A stretch of DNA of 64,000 bases from GCA-2732755 sp965228265. GTDB taxonomy: Bacteria > Planctomycetota > Phycisphaerae > Phycisphaerales > UBA1924. This document shows positions 32,627 through 40,240 of this stretch, in pieces. Each line of letters starts with the position of its first letter. Position 1 is the stretch's first letter. The notes beneath the pieces are model-generated. The model was not told the origin of the DNA. It worked only from the letters and a program-made list of their open reading frames with translations, and searched no databases. The DNA lies in the NCBI GenBank assembly GCA_965228265.1, contig OZ245804.1, positions 992,001-1,056,000 on the forward strand, read 5' to 3'. A program made the position numbers and the translations under genes.

Positions 32627-34312
32627 ATGCCCCACTCAAACACCCAGCCGAGCCCGCACGACACGTACACCAGCCCCCTGGCCGCCCGCAACGCGAGCCC
32701 GGAGATGTGCCGGATCTGGTCGCCCAGGCACAAGTTCCAGACCTGGCGGAAGATCTGGCTCGTCGTCGCTGAGGCCCAGTATGAAGTCACGAAGGACTGG
32801 GACAAGCCGCTGGTGACGCCCGAGCAGATCGAGGAACTCCGGGCGAATCTGGACGTGACGGACGAGGACCTGGCGCTGGCGGCCAAGTACGAAGCCGAGC
32901 TCCGCCACGACGTGATGGCTCACGTGCACGCGTGGGGGGATAAGTGCCCCAAGGCGCGCCCGATCATTCATCTCGGGATGACGAGTCAGGATGTGGTGTG
33001 CAATGCGGATCTCATAGCGATCTATGAAGCGACTGAGTTAATTCGGCTGAAAATCATCAAAGCCATTTGCTCCCTTAGTGACAGATCGAGTGAGTTCGTT
33101 TCGATGCCCACCCTTGGATTCACTCATTACCAGCCAGCACAGCCAACTACGGTTGGGAGGCGACTTGCTGAGTATGCCTCTCAGCTAGTCATCGTGGCTG
33201 AAGATCGGCTCTCCATTTCATTCAACGGATGGCAGTTCTATCGCGGTTTCCGTGGTGCGACGGGAACGCAAGCATCGTTTCTTCAATTGTTTGACGGCTC
33301 TTCGGAGATTGTCGACAGATTTGAAGGGCTCGCACTTCTCAAGATCAAAGGACATTCGTTTATCGAAGAAGATCTTGACAAGTGGAAATCGAATGCAATT
33401 CAGCATCGAACGCGGATGCTGCTAGGACATGAAGGTGTTGGGGACACAGATCGAGCTGAGAATACCCGAAAGTGCATCGACAGCATTGAAGCAATGTCTC
33501 TGAGTGATTACGTTATCCAGCAAGCCGAAATGATTCAAAGATGTAACACGTTTAGCCTTACAGGCCAAACATACCCAAGAATTTATGATGCAATTCGACT
33601 TTCCGACTTAGCTTGTGCGGCCGCCGTCCTCCACAAAATCGCCACAGACTTCCGCCTGCTCTCCAACCGCAAGGAGATCGACGAGCCGTTCGGCAAGAAC
33701 CAGATCGGTTCGTCGGCTATGCCCTACAAGCGGAACCCGATGAAGTGCGAGCGGATCTGCGGCCTCACCCGCTTCGTCATGAATCTCGTGGGCAACGCGT
33801 ACGACACGGCCGCCACGCAGTGGCTCGAACGCACGCTCGATGACTCGTCGAACCGCAGGCTCTCGCTGCCCGAGGCTTTCCTGGCGCTCGACGGCGCGCT
33901 CGACCTCATGCACCAGGTCGCGTCCGGTCTCGTCGTGAACGAGGCGATGGTGCGGAAGAACCTGATGGCGGAGCTGCCTTTCCTGGCGACGGAGAACATC
34001 ATGATGGAGGCTGTCAAGGCGGGCGGCGACCGTCAGGATCTGCACGAGAAAATCCGCGTCCATGCGCAAGCGGCTGGGCATCGCGTGAAGCAGGAAGGGC
34101 TCGACAACGACCTCATCGAGCGACTCAAGGCCGATCCCGCGTTCAAGAGCGTGCACCACTTGCTCACCGAGGATCAGCTTCTGGACCCGATGAAGTACGT
34201 GGGCCGGAGCGTCGAGCAGACCGAGCGCTTCCTGAAAGAGGTGGTAGAGCCCTTGCGCGAGCGCTATGGCGAGGAGCTCGACAAGCTCGGGTCGAGCGAC
34301 CGTGGTGTGTAG
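32627..34312 (+). CDS. purB: Adenylosuccinate lyase with low-GC core
   Basis: PurB removes fumarate from SAICAR and adenylosuccinate in purine synthesis. The 561-residue product is of the eukaryote-like type: HLGMTSQDVV near 115, TLGFTHYQPAQPTTVG near 162, GTQASFLQLF near 213, TGQTYPR near 312, the fumarase-family loop IGSSAMPYKRNP at about 360, and RQDLHEKIRVHAQ near 470. Residues about 235-305 form an insertion absent from human ADSL. From about 33000 to 33615 codon use changes abruptly (TTA, AGA, CTT, AGT, ATT common) while the frame stays open, and both flanks are GC-rich. The enzyme looks intact. Confidence 0.93.
   Translation: MPHSNTQPSPHDTYTSPLAARNASPEMCRIWSPRHKFQTWRKIWLVVAEAQYEVTKDWDKPLVTPEQIEELRANLDVTDEDLALAAKYEAELRHDVMAHVHAWGDKCPKARPIIHLGMTSQDVVCNADLIAIYEATELIRLKIIKAICSLSDRSSEFVSMPTLGFTHYQPAQPTTVGRRLAEYASQLVIVAEDRLSISFNGWQFYRGFRGATGTQASFLQLFDGSSEIVDRFEGLALLKIKGHSFIEEDLDKWKSNAIQHRTRMLLGHEGVGDTDRAENTRKCIDSIEAMSLSDYVIQQAEMIQRCNTFSLTGQTYPRIYDAIRLSDLACAAAVLHKIATDFRLLSNRKEIDEPFGKNQIGSSAMPYKRNPMKCERICGLTRFVMNLVGNAYDTAATQWLERTLDDSSNRRLSLPEAFLALDGALDLMHQVASGLVVNEAMVRKNLMAELPFLATENIMMEAVKAGGDRQDLHEKIRVHAQAAGHRVKQEGLDNDLIERLKADPAFKSVHHLLTEDQLLDPMKYVGRSVEQTERFLKEVVEPLRERYGEELDKLGSSDRGV
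32995..33615. other. Low-GC segment inside purB
   Basis: By hand count 33481-33540 has 25 G/C of 60, whereas 33901-33960 in the same gene has 38 of 60. The left edge is near the CNADLI codons and the right edge near GCTTGTGCGGCC. The segment codes for conserved PurB sequence as well as for the insertion, so it looks like a replaced piece of gene rather than an added element. Confidence 0.75.
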
Positions 34313-34336
34313 ATCGCGTGAAAACCCCGCATTTTC

Positions 34337-34365
34337 TTGACACGCCCTGGGGGTCCAATTAGTTT
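34337..34365 (+). promoter_or_regulatory. Sigma-70-type promoter of the PEP-CTERM-like gene
   Basis: A perfect -35 TTGACA (34337-34342), a 17-nt spacer and a -10 TAGTTT (34360-34365). Transcription would begin near 34372, leaving a 30-nt leader with GGGAGG before ATG 34402. This is the clearest full promoter in the window. Confidence 0.75.
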
Positions 34366-34401
34366 GGACTCGAGGTCTGTTTCTGAAAACGGGAGGTCGG
34401 C

Positions 34402-35043
34402 ATGCGTACGAACACAGCGATCGGTGCTCTTGTCGTCTCTGGCCTTGCGATGCCCGCGGTTGCTCAGGTGAGCGATGTGTCGCTCACATTCGAAGCGGAT
34501 GTTCCGGATCTTATCGACGTCAACACGGGCGACCCCTTGGGGAACGAGGCGTTCGTGGTGCAGGGCGGCACGGAGCTGCTTCCCTTCTCGGGCAGTGCCG
34601 CGGGCGGCTTCAACGACATCATCGCTTCGATGAGCCTGGCCGCCGAACTGACCGCTGACGGGATGTTTGCAGGTTCGGGCGCCAATGGCGCGTCCGAGTT
34701 CTTCATCAAGGGCGGCAACGCGCGATCGGTCACGACGATCGACTTCACGGTCACGGGTTCCGTCGCGTTTGAGTTTGACTACAACGCGTCATTCAGCAAC
34801 GACGGCGGCTGGTACGCGGCTGTCCTGTCCGGACCCGGGGGGACTGTCTTCTCGAGTGCTCCCCTCTTTCCCGGCGACAACAGCGAGTCGTTCTCGGGTG
34901 TGCTTCCTGCCGGGGAGTATCAGCTCGTCACCCGCGCGACCAGCAACGGCGACATCAGCTACAACTTCTCGTTTGTGCCGACACCCTCGAGCGCTTTGGT
35001 GCTCGGCTTTGCGGGCGTACTCGGGACGCGCCGGCGGCGCTGA
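34402..35043 (+). CDS. Secreted protein with PEP-CTERM-like sorting tail
   Basis: A 213-residue exported protein; signal peptide 1-21 (ending AVAQ), a beta-rich middle (GSVAFEFDYNASFSNDGGW, LPAGEYQLVTRAT) and a C-terminal tail VPTPSSALVLGFAGVLGTRR that follows the short motif, hydrophobic helix, Arg-cluster layout of PEP-CTERM proteins, here in a PTPSS variant. Such tails are processed by exosortases and the proteins end up at the surface or in extracellular polymer. No exosortase gene lies in the window. Confidence 0.75.
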   Translation: MRTNTAIGALVVSGLAMPAVAQVSDVSLTFEADVPDLIDVNTGDPLGNEAFVVQGGTELLPFSGSAAGGFNDIIASMSLAAELTADGMFAGSGANGASEFFIKGGNARSVTTIDFTVTGSVAFEFDYNASFSNDGGWYAAVLSGPGGTVFSSAPLFPGDNSESFSGVLPAGEYQLVTRATSNGDISYNFSFVPTPSSALVLGFAGVLGTRRRR

Positions 35044-35076
35044 TCGGGAAAGACTGCTTGCGGGTCGTGATGGGCG

Positions 35077-35574
35077 TCAGTCGTCGACAGTGCCGTTCGT
35101 TTCGTTCTTGAGTTGGCCGAGCCAGGGCAGCCAGAGCATTGCGAAGACCACGCCAAAGAGCGCAAAGGCGATCACGTAGAGCCCGAGCCCGCACGCGGCC
35201 CCGACGCCGGCCGAGGCCCAGATGCTCGCGGCGGTGGTCATGCCCGTGATGCCACGCTTGGTCTGCAGGATCGCGCCCGCGCCGAGGAAGCCCACGCCCG
35301 TGATGATGTACGAGAGCACACGCGTCGGATCGAGCTGAAGGCCCTGGCGAAACTCGACCTGCGAGGCTATCTCGACCCCCATCAGCGCAAAGCCCGCGGC
35401 CCCGGCGGCGATAAGAGCCATCGTCCGGCTGCCCAGAGGCTTGTCCGCGATCTTGCGCTCATAGCCAACCACCATCCCCAGGATCGCGGCCAGCCCGATA
35501 CGAAGCACGACGTCCAGGTTGGAAACCGCCTCGACGGCCGAGTCCGGATCGCTCTGCAGAAGTGTGGAGATCAT
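35077..35574 (-). CDS. MgtC/SapB-family membrane protein
   Basis: A 165-residue protein with about five membrane segments. It shows the MgtC N-terminal domain hallmarks GMVVGYERKIADKPLGSRTM near 33-52, TGVGFLGAGAILQTKRGITGMTTAAS near 90-115 and IWASAGVGAACGLGLY. MgtC proteins affect magnesium adaptation and, in pathogens, the ATP synthase. The C-terminal cytoplasmic domain of MgtC proper is absent, as in SapB-type members. The start ATG at 35574 is preferred to the TTG two codons upstream. Confidence 0.88.
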   Translation of the reverse strand: MISTLLQSDPDSAVEAVSNLDVVLRIGLAAILGMVVGYERKIADKPLGSRTMALIAAGAAGFALMGVEIASQVEFRQGLQLDPTRVLSYIITGVGFLGAGAILQTKRGITGMTTAASIWASAGVGAACGLGLYVIAFALFGVVFAMLWLPWLGQLKNETNGTVDD

Positions 35575-35974
35575 GTGCAAGTGTTCCTCGTCCGGAGATG
35601 CTTAGCCGAACAGATGAAGAAAGTATGAAGAAGGATCGGACAAGATCGCAACACCCGGGGGGTGGTGTTCGGATGAAGAGATGGACTCGCGCGTCGGAAA
35701 ACGAGCGTCGTTCGGTCTTTGGGAGGCGTTCGGCGCTTGACGTAGGGGGGTCAGGCCGCGAGACTCGGCGTGTGGGTGTCGGCCAGCAGGGCCGGGACCG
35801 GCAGAGCCGCCTTTGGTGCGGGTGATGGATCGCCCCCGAATCGGCGGCATGCCTACGGGCTTCAGCGCCCGAAGCGGTCAGGAATCGGAACACATCATTC
35901 CCATCGCCGCGGGAGCGTCGGCATGGGGAGTGGTTGGGTCTCGGCGGATATGCCGCCGATTGGAGTGAAGTGTC
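35575..35974. other. 400-bp gap with no gene
   Basis: I find no credible gene. The region holds a 12-bp inverted repeat, AATCGGCGGCAT (35839-35850) with ATGCCGCCGATT (35950-35961). The second arm also lies in a tight hairpin TCGGCGG/CCGCCGA (35941-35947 with 35953-35959) just before GGAG and the ATG at 35975. A GCTTC/GAAGC hairpin lies near 35858-35875. Confidence 0.5.
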
Positions 35975-37357
35975 ATGGCGGCAAGGACCAGTGCGGGTGC
36001 GGGCGTCGTCATCACGATCAGTCTGCTGGGCGTGATCGCGTTCGGCCTGTTCGTGGTGTCGGTGATCCTTTATGGCGACAACCTCGACTACCGCAAGCAG
36101 ATCGAGGACACCGAGCAGAACTACCGCGACTACGTCCGCGAGGCCGACCGCGCCGACCCGGCGATCAACGCCGACTTCACGAAGGCCAAGCAGCAGGGCG
36201 TCAGCCTGGTCCGCTACCTGAGCAACACGCTCGACACGACCTACTCCAAGGTCACGGGGAACAAGAGCGACCGGATCGACGAGTTCACAACCAAGACCGA
36301 GCCGATCCCCGGCGCTTCGACGGGTTCGCTGCTCAGCGTGATCCGCGGCCTGCAGGGTCAGGTCGCTTCGCTTCAGCAGAGCGTCGCCGACGCCGAGGCC
36401 GCCCGTCAGCGGGCCCAGGAAAACCTCCAGGCCGAGGCCGACCGCGTGCAGGCGCTCCAGCGTCAGCAGTCGCAGACCGTCGCGGCTCTCCAGGCCCGCA
36501 TCGACGAGCTCGAGTCGGACAACAACGAGTACCGCGCCGGCTTCCAGTCGACCGAGCAGCGCTACGTCGGGCAGATCAACGATCTGCGCAGCCAGCTCGA
36601 GCAGACCCAGAACGACATGAGCACCCGCATCCGCACGCTCGAGCAGGAGAAGCTGCTCCTTGAGGATCAGGTCTCTTCGCTCCAGCAGCAGGGCCGGGGC
36701 GATTCGCTGGCCGCCAAAGCCGAGTACTCGCTCGTCGATGGTGCCGTCGCCAACACCAACCCGAGCGAGAACGAGGTCTTCATCTCGATCGGTCGGCGTC
36801 AGAACGTCATCCTCGGGATGAACTTCGCGGTCTACGGCGACGAGACGCAGATCCGCCCCGACGCCGAGGGCAACTACCCGCAGGGCAAGGGCGCGATCGA
36901 GGTGGTCAACGTCGGCGAGACGTCCAGCCGATGCCGCGTGCTCTTCGAGCGTGCGGGCAACCCGATCGTTCCGGGCGACGTGATCGCTAACGCGGTCTAC
37001 GACCCGAACAAGGTGTACAAGTTCCTCGTCGCGGGCAACTTCGACACCAACGGCGACGGCAACCGCACCCCCGGCGAGCGCACCGAGATCACGGCGCTCA
37101 TCGAGGAGTGGGGCGGCACGACGACCGAGGAGCTGACGGGCGACGTCGACTTCCTCGTTCTGGGCGAGCCGCCGGTTCTGCCCCCGCCCCCCGGCATCAA
37201 CACCCCGATCGAGATCGTTGAGATCTACATCCGCAAGGAGAACGAGCTCAAGCGGTACAACGAGCTGTTCGAGTCGGCCCAGCGGACCTCGATCCCGGTG
37301 CTGAACGAGAACCGTCTCTACACGCTGATCGGGCGCATCCGCTCGCGGACGCGCTGA
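35975..37357 (+). CDS. Membrane-anchored coiled-coil protein with BRCT-like domain
   Basis: A 460-residue protein with a single N-terminal membrane helix (about 9-33, VVITISLLGVIAFGLFVVSV), a long Gln/Glu/Ala-rich coiled coil (about 115-245), a beta-rich region (about 250-340) and, at about 347-401, a segment that resembles a BRCT domain: KVYKFLVAGNFDTNGDG, then ITALIEEWGGTTTEEL and DVDFLVLG. The FDTNGDGNRT loop also looks like a calcium-binding EF-type loop. A Pro-rich stretch (PPVLPPPPG) follows. Cellular role is unknown. The acyltransferase gene follows after 5 bp. Confidence 0.65.
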   Translation: MAARTSAGAGVVITISLLGVIAFGLFVVSVILYGDNLDYRKQIEDTEQNYRDYVREADRADPAINADFTKAKQQGVSLVRYLSNTLDTTYSKVTGNKSDRIDEFTTKTEPIPGASTGSLLSVIRGLQGQVASLQQSVADAEAARQRAQENLQAEADRVQALQRQQSQTVAALQARIDELESDNNEYRAGFQSTEQRYVGQINDLRSQLEQTQNDMSTRIRTLEQEKLLLEDQVSSLQQQGRGDSLAAKAEYSLVDGAVANTNPSENEVFISIGRRQNVILGMNFAVYGDETQIRPDAEGNYPQGKGAIEVVNVGETSSRCRVLFERAGNPIVPGDVIANAVYDPNKVYKFLVAGNFDTNGDGNRTPGERTEITALIEEWGGTTTEELTGDVDFLVLGEPPVLPPPPGINTPIEIVEIYIRKENELKRYNELFESAQRTSIPVLNENRLYTLIGRIRSRTR

Positions 37358-37362
37358 GCCGG

Positions 37363-38499
37363 GTGAGTCGCAAACGCAAACGCCTCAAGGACGGGCTGCC
37401 GGGCTGGTCGCACGGGCCGCTCTCGATGGCCCTGCGCACCGGCATGACCGCGTGCCAGCTCTTCGGGCTCGAGTCCTCGCTCGAACAGATGGACCGCATG
37501 GGTCGCGGCTTCTCGCGGATGCCCTTCAACCGCAAGCAGCTCGAACGTTGCAAGGGACGCATCCGGTTCGCCTTCCCCGACTGGGAAGAGGAACGCGTCG
37601 AGCACGTCGCCCAGGGCGTCTGGGGACACCTCTTTCAGCTCGGCGCGGAGATGCTCTACACGCCAAGGCTCATCTCGAGCGATAGCTGGCAGCGGCACGC
37701 CTCCTTCGGGCAGGCGTCAGAAGCCTTCGCGGAGGTGCTCGCCAATCGGCCCGTGATTCTGATCACGGGGCACTTTGGCAACTGGGAGATGATGGGTTAC
37801 ACGATGGCGGTCGTGGGCGTGCCCGTGCACGCGGTGTATCGCCCGCTCGATCTCAAGCCGCTCGACCGCTGGGTGCGCCAGGTGCGCGAGAAGCGCGGCA
37901 TGATGATGGTCGACAAGTTCGGAGCTGTCCGCGAACTGCCCCGCGCGATGCAGCGGGGGGGCATGCCCGCCTTCGTCGCCGACCAGAACGCGGGCGACCG
38001 CGGGCTCTTCGTGCCCTTCTTCGGTCGGCTCACGAGCACGTACAAGTCCGTGGGCATGCTGGCGATGCAGACGGGCGCGTGCATCATCTGCGGCGGGGGT
38101 GTCCGCAGCCCACGCCGAGGACCCGACGGCGTCGACATGCTCCACGACCACGCTACCGGGCGATGGCAGGACGCGATGGGCTACCGCTTCGACATCCACG
38201 ACGTCATCCGCCCGGAAGACTGGAAGGACGCGCCCGACCCGCTTTTCTACATCACCGCCCGGTATCGCCGGTCGATCGAGAACATGGTCCGCACCGCCCC
38301 CGAGCAGTATTTCTGGATGCACCGCGTCTGGAAGAGTCGTCCCAGGCACGAGCGGCTACGGAAAGAATTTCCGGACAATCTCAAGCGCAAAATGCTGGAG
38401 TTGCCCTGGATGGACGAGGCCGAGGTTGAACGGATCGTCGAGCAGAGCGAACGGGATATTGAGACGCTCGACCGCCTCGGGGGCGATCGGCTGGAATAA
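37363..38499 (+). CDS. LpxL/HtrB-type lipid A acyltransferase
   Basis: A 378-residue member of the lysophospholipid acyltransferase superfamily that adds secondary acyl chains to lipid A or a related lipid at the inner membrane. The catalytic H-x4-E motif reads HFGNWE (137-142), the second conserved block is ADQNAGDRGLFVPFFGR near 205-221 and the PEQYFWMHRVWKSRP box lies near 315. The usual N-terminal membrane helix is weak. The start is GTG, 5 bp after the stop of the coiled-coil gene, so the two form an operon. It implies an outer membrane with LPS-like lipid. Confidence 0.88.
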   Translation: MSRKRKRLKDGLPGWSHGPLSMALRTGMTACQLFGLESSLEQMDRMGRGFSRMPFNRKQLERCKGRIRFAFPDWEEERVEHVAQGVWGHLFQLGAEMLYTPRLISSDSWQRHASFGQASEAFAEVLANRPVILITGHFGNWEMMGYTMAVVGVPVHAVYRPLDLKPLDRWVRQVREKRGMMMVDKFGAVRELPRAMQRGGMPAFVADQNAGDRGLFVPFFGRLTSTYKSVGMLAMQTGACIICGGGVRSPRRGPDGVDMLHDHATGRWQDAMGYRFDIHDVIRPEDWKDAPDPLFYITARYRRSIENMVRTAPEQYFWMHRVWKSRPRHERLRKEFPDNLKRKMLELPWMDEAEVERIVEQSERDIETLDRLGGDRLE

Positions 38500-38675
38500 A
38501 TCAGTGATTACCCGGACGTGAACGGGCCCCGAACCCGCGTTTCATCAGAACCTCAATCGGGGTTGATACGAATGGGGTTGAGCCCTTTCCCTCATTGCCA
38601 TAGGAACAGATGAGGGGCATACTGGGTTCTGACTAGTACGCGAACCGCAGAGTCGGGGAAGCAAAGGAGACGCAC

Positions 38676-39086
38676 ATGAGCGCTGAGACACTGACCATCG
38701 GCAAGCTCGAAGACGTCCAGATTCTCGTGGTCGATGACGATCCGGATGTGCGTGAGTCCATCGAGGCCGCGATGCTCGCCGAGGGTGCCGTGACCGAGAC
38801 CGCCAGCGACGGCAACACGGCAGTGGCGTACTGCAACGACGATCCGCCCGATCTGGTCGTGCTGGACATGATGCTCCCGGGCCGGAGCGGGTTCCTGGTG
38901 CTCGAGAAGATCAAGGGGCGTGAAGACAGCCCGCTGGTCATCATGGTGACCGCCAACGAGGGCAAGCGTCACCAGGAGTACGCCGAGGCGATCGGCGTGG
39001 ACGCGTACATGATCAAGCCCGTGCCGCTGGCGAGTCTGGTCGAGAAGGCCGCCGAGCTGGTCGCCAACCGCAAGAAGGGCGAATAA
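38676..39086 (+). CDS. Single-domain response regulator
   Basis: A 136-residue CheY-like receiver: acidic pocket DDD at 20-22, phosphoacceptor Asp64 in LVVLDMMLPG, Thr92 in VTANEG and Lys114 in MIKPV. There is no output domain, so it probably acts through protein contact or in a phosphorelay. No histidine kinase is nearby. AAAGGAG lies 7 nt before the ATG. It heads a run of four closely spaced genes (to 40240). Confidence 0.92.
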   Translation: MSAETLTIGKLEDVQILVVDDDPDVRESIEAAMLAEGAVTETASDGNTAVAYCNDDPPDLVVLDMMLPGRSGFLVLEKIKGREDSPLVIMVTANEGKRHQEYAEAIGVDAYMIKPVPLASLVEKAAELVANRKKGE

Positions 39087-39093
39087 GTCGCCG

Positions 39094-39459
39094 GTGCTGG
39101 TTTCGGGGGCATTCGCGGCGAATCATGCTTCCAGCGTGGGCAGTCGCCAAATCATCCTGTTTCAGCCCAAGGACCCCGAGGCCGAGGTCCCGGAGATGTC
39201 CGAGATCGGTTCGCCCCGATCCGTCGAGCGCAAGCTGCGCCCGTTCAACATCGCGCCGGACGGCGGCAAGGGCGCGATCGGGACGCTCTCGTTCTACGGG
39301 CCCGGGCTGGTGATCGAGGTGCCAATCGCAGTCGACGAGATCAACCAGCTCATGGCATCGGTCGATGACGAGGAGACGGCCTGGCCCGTGCTCGCCCGGA
39401 TCTGCCGGGAACTGGGCTGGAAGCTGATGGATCCCGAGTCGGGCCGGACGTTCATGTAA
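39094..39459 (+). CDS. Small conserved-looking protein of unknown function
   Basis: A 121-residue frame 7 bp after the response regulator, starting at a GTG. An internal GTG at 39136 (giving VGSRQIILFQPK) is an equally good start, because the first 14 residues look untranslated-like. No domain recognised; the sequence is mixed alpha/beta with no signal or membrane segment. Position within a tight gene run and codon use support it as real. It may work with the response regulator, but that is inference. Confidence 0.6.
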   Translation: MLVSGAFAANHASSVGSRQIILFQPKDPEAEVPEMSEIGSPRSVERKLRPFNIAPDGGKGAIGTLSFYGPGLVIEVPIAVDEINQLMASVDDEETAWPVLARICRELGWKLMDPESGRTFM

Positions 39460-39471
39460 AGGAGGCAAACC

Positions 39472-39774
39472 ATGCCCACCTATGACTACGAGCTGCTGGA
39501 CGAGAAGGGTGAGCCCACAGGCGAGCGTTTCGAGTGGGTGCAGTCCATGAAGGACGACGCCCTGACCGAGCACCCGGAGACCGGTCAGCCCTGCAGGCGA
39601 GCGATCAGCCCGCCCAACATCGCTGGCACCTGGTCGCCCCTCAAAGAGAAGAGCCAGCTCTCCAACAAGAACCTCGAACGCCTCGGCTTTACGAAGTACG
39701 AGAAAAAGGGCGACGGCTACATGGAGCGCGTCGCGGGCAAGGAGGGCCCCAAGACCCTCCGGGCCGACGACTAG
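39472..39774 (+). CDS. FmdB-like small protein that has lost its zinc cysteines
   Basis: A 100-residue protein. Its N terminus MPTYDYEL...GERFEWVQSMKDDALTEHPET follows the FmdB regulatory zinc-ribbon pattern (MPTYEYxCxxCGxxFE...CPxCG) step by step, but all four zinc cysteines are replaced; the only Cys is at position 41, just after the second lost pair. A zinc-free version of the fold is inferred. A strong AAAGGAGG lies 6 nt before the ATG. It is the third gene of the response regulator run. Confidence 0.7.
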   Translation: MPTYDYELLDEKGEPTGERFEWVQSMKDDALTEHPETGQPCRRAISPPNIAGTWSPLKEKSQLSNKNLERLGFTKYEKKGDGYMERVAGKEGPKTLRADD

Positions 39775-39775
39775 C

Positions 39776-40240
39776 GTGCGCCCAATCGCGGTCATCCTGC
39801 TTGTGGGTCTGCCCGTCGTTTCTCTCGGCGGTTGCGGCGAGTCCTACGAGAAACCCACGCAGGTCCGCGTCTCACGCGTCATCACCACCGCGGGCGATCG
39901 CGTCGTCACCTACACCGCGATGTACGACGACGGCATCGAGACCTATATCGACTTCGAGCCACAGGGCGATGTGGACATGATCACCGTCGAGCGCGACTCG
40001 CTCGGCGACATGACGCACTACGTGCGCACAGGCTTTGAGACAGAGTCCACCAGGAACGATGCCGCCGAGCACGCCGAGCTCACTCAGGAGTGGCAGGAAC
40101 GCTTCGAGTACATCGACAGTCTGGGCGATGTGAGCCTTGTTCCCTGGGACGATGGTCACGGCATGATGACGCCCCGCGACTTCGAGCAGATGCGTCAGGA
40201 GCAGGCCCCTGCGCACGGCTCGGACGAGCCTGGCGGCTAA
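39776..40240 (+). CDS. Small lipoprotein of unknown function
   Basis: A 154-residue protein starting at GTG directly after the previous stop. The N terminus is a lipoprotein signal (IAVILLVGLPVVSLGGC, Cys20). The mature part is acidic (ITTAGDRVVTYTAMYDDGIE) with no recognised domain. Last gene of the response regulator run; it overlaps the convergent O-antigen-ligase-like gene by 4 bp. Confidence 0.65.
   Translation: MRPIAVILLVGLPVVSLGGCGESYEKPTQVRVSRVITTAGDRVVTYTAMYDDGIETYIDFEPQGDVDMITVERDSLGDMTHYVRTGFETESTRNDAAEHAELTQEWQERFEYIDSLGDVSLVPWDDGHGMMTPRDFEQMRQEQAPAHGSDEPGG

Noticed and set aside
33290..33560. Intein in PurB
   Set aside because: The insertion lacks the N-terminal Cys/Ser block and the C-terminal HN-Cys/Ser junction, and is too short for most inteins.
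35562..35825. Short frames in the gap after mgtC
   Set aside because: No ribosome site, no TANNNT box at their starts, and composition unlike the neighbours.
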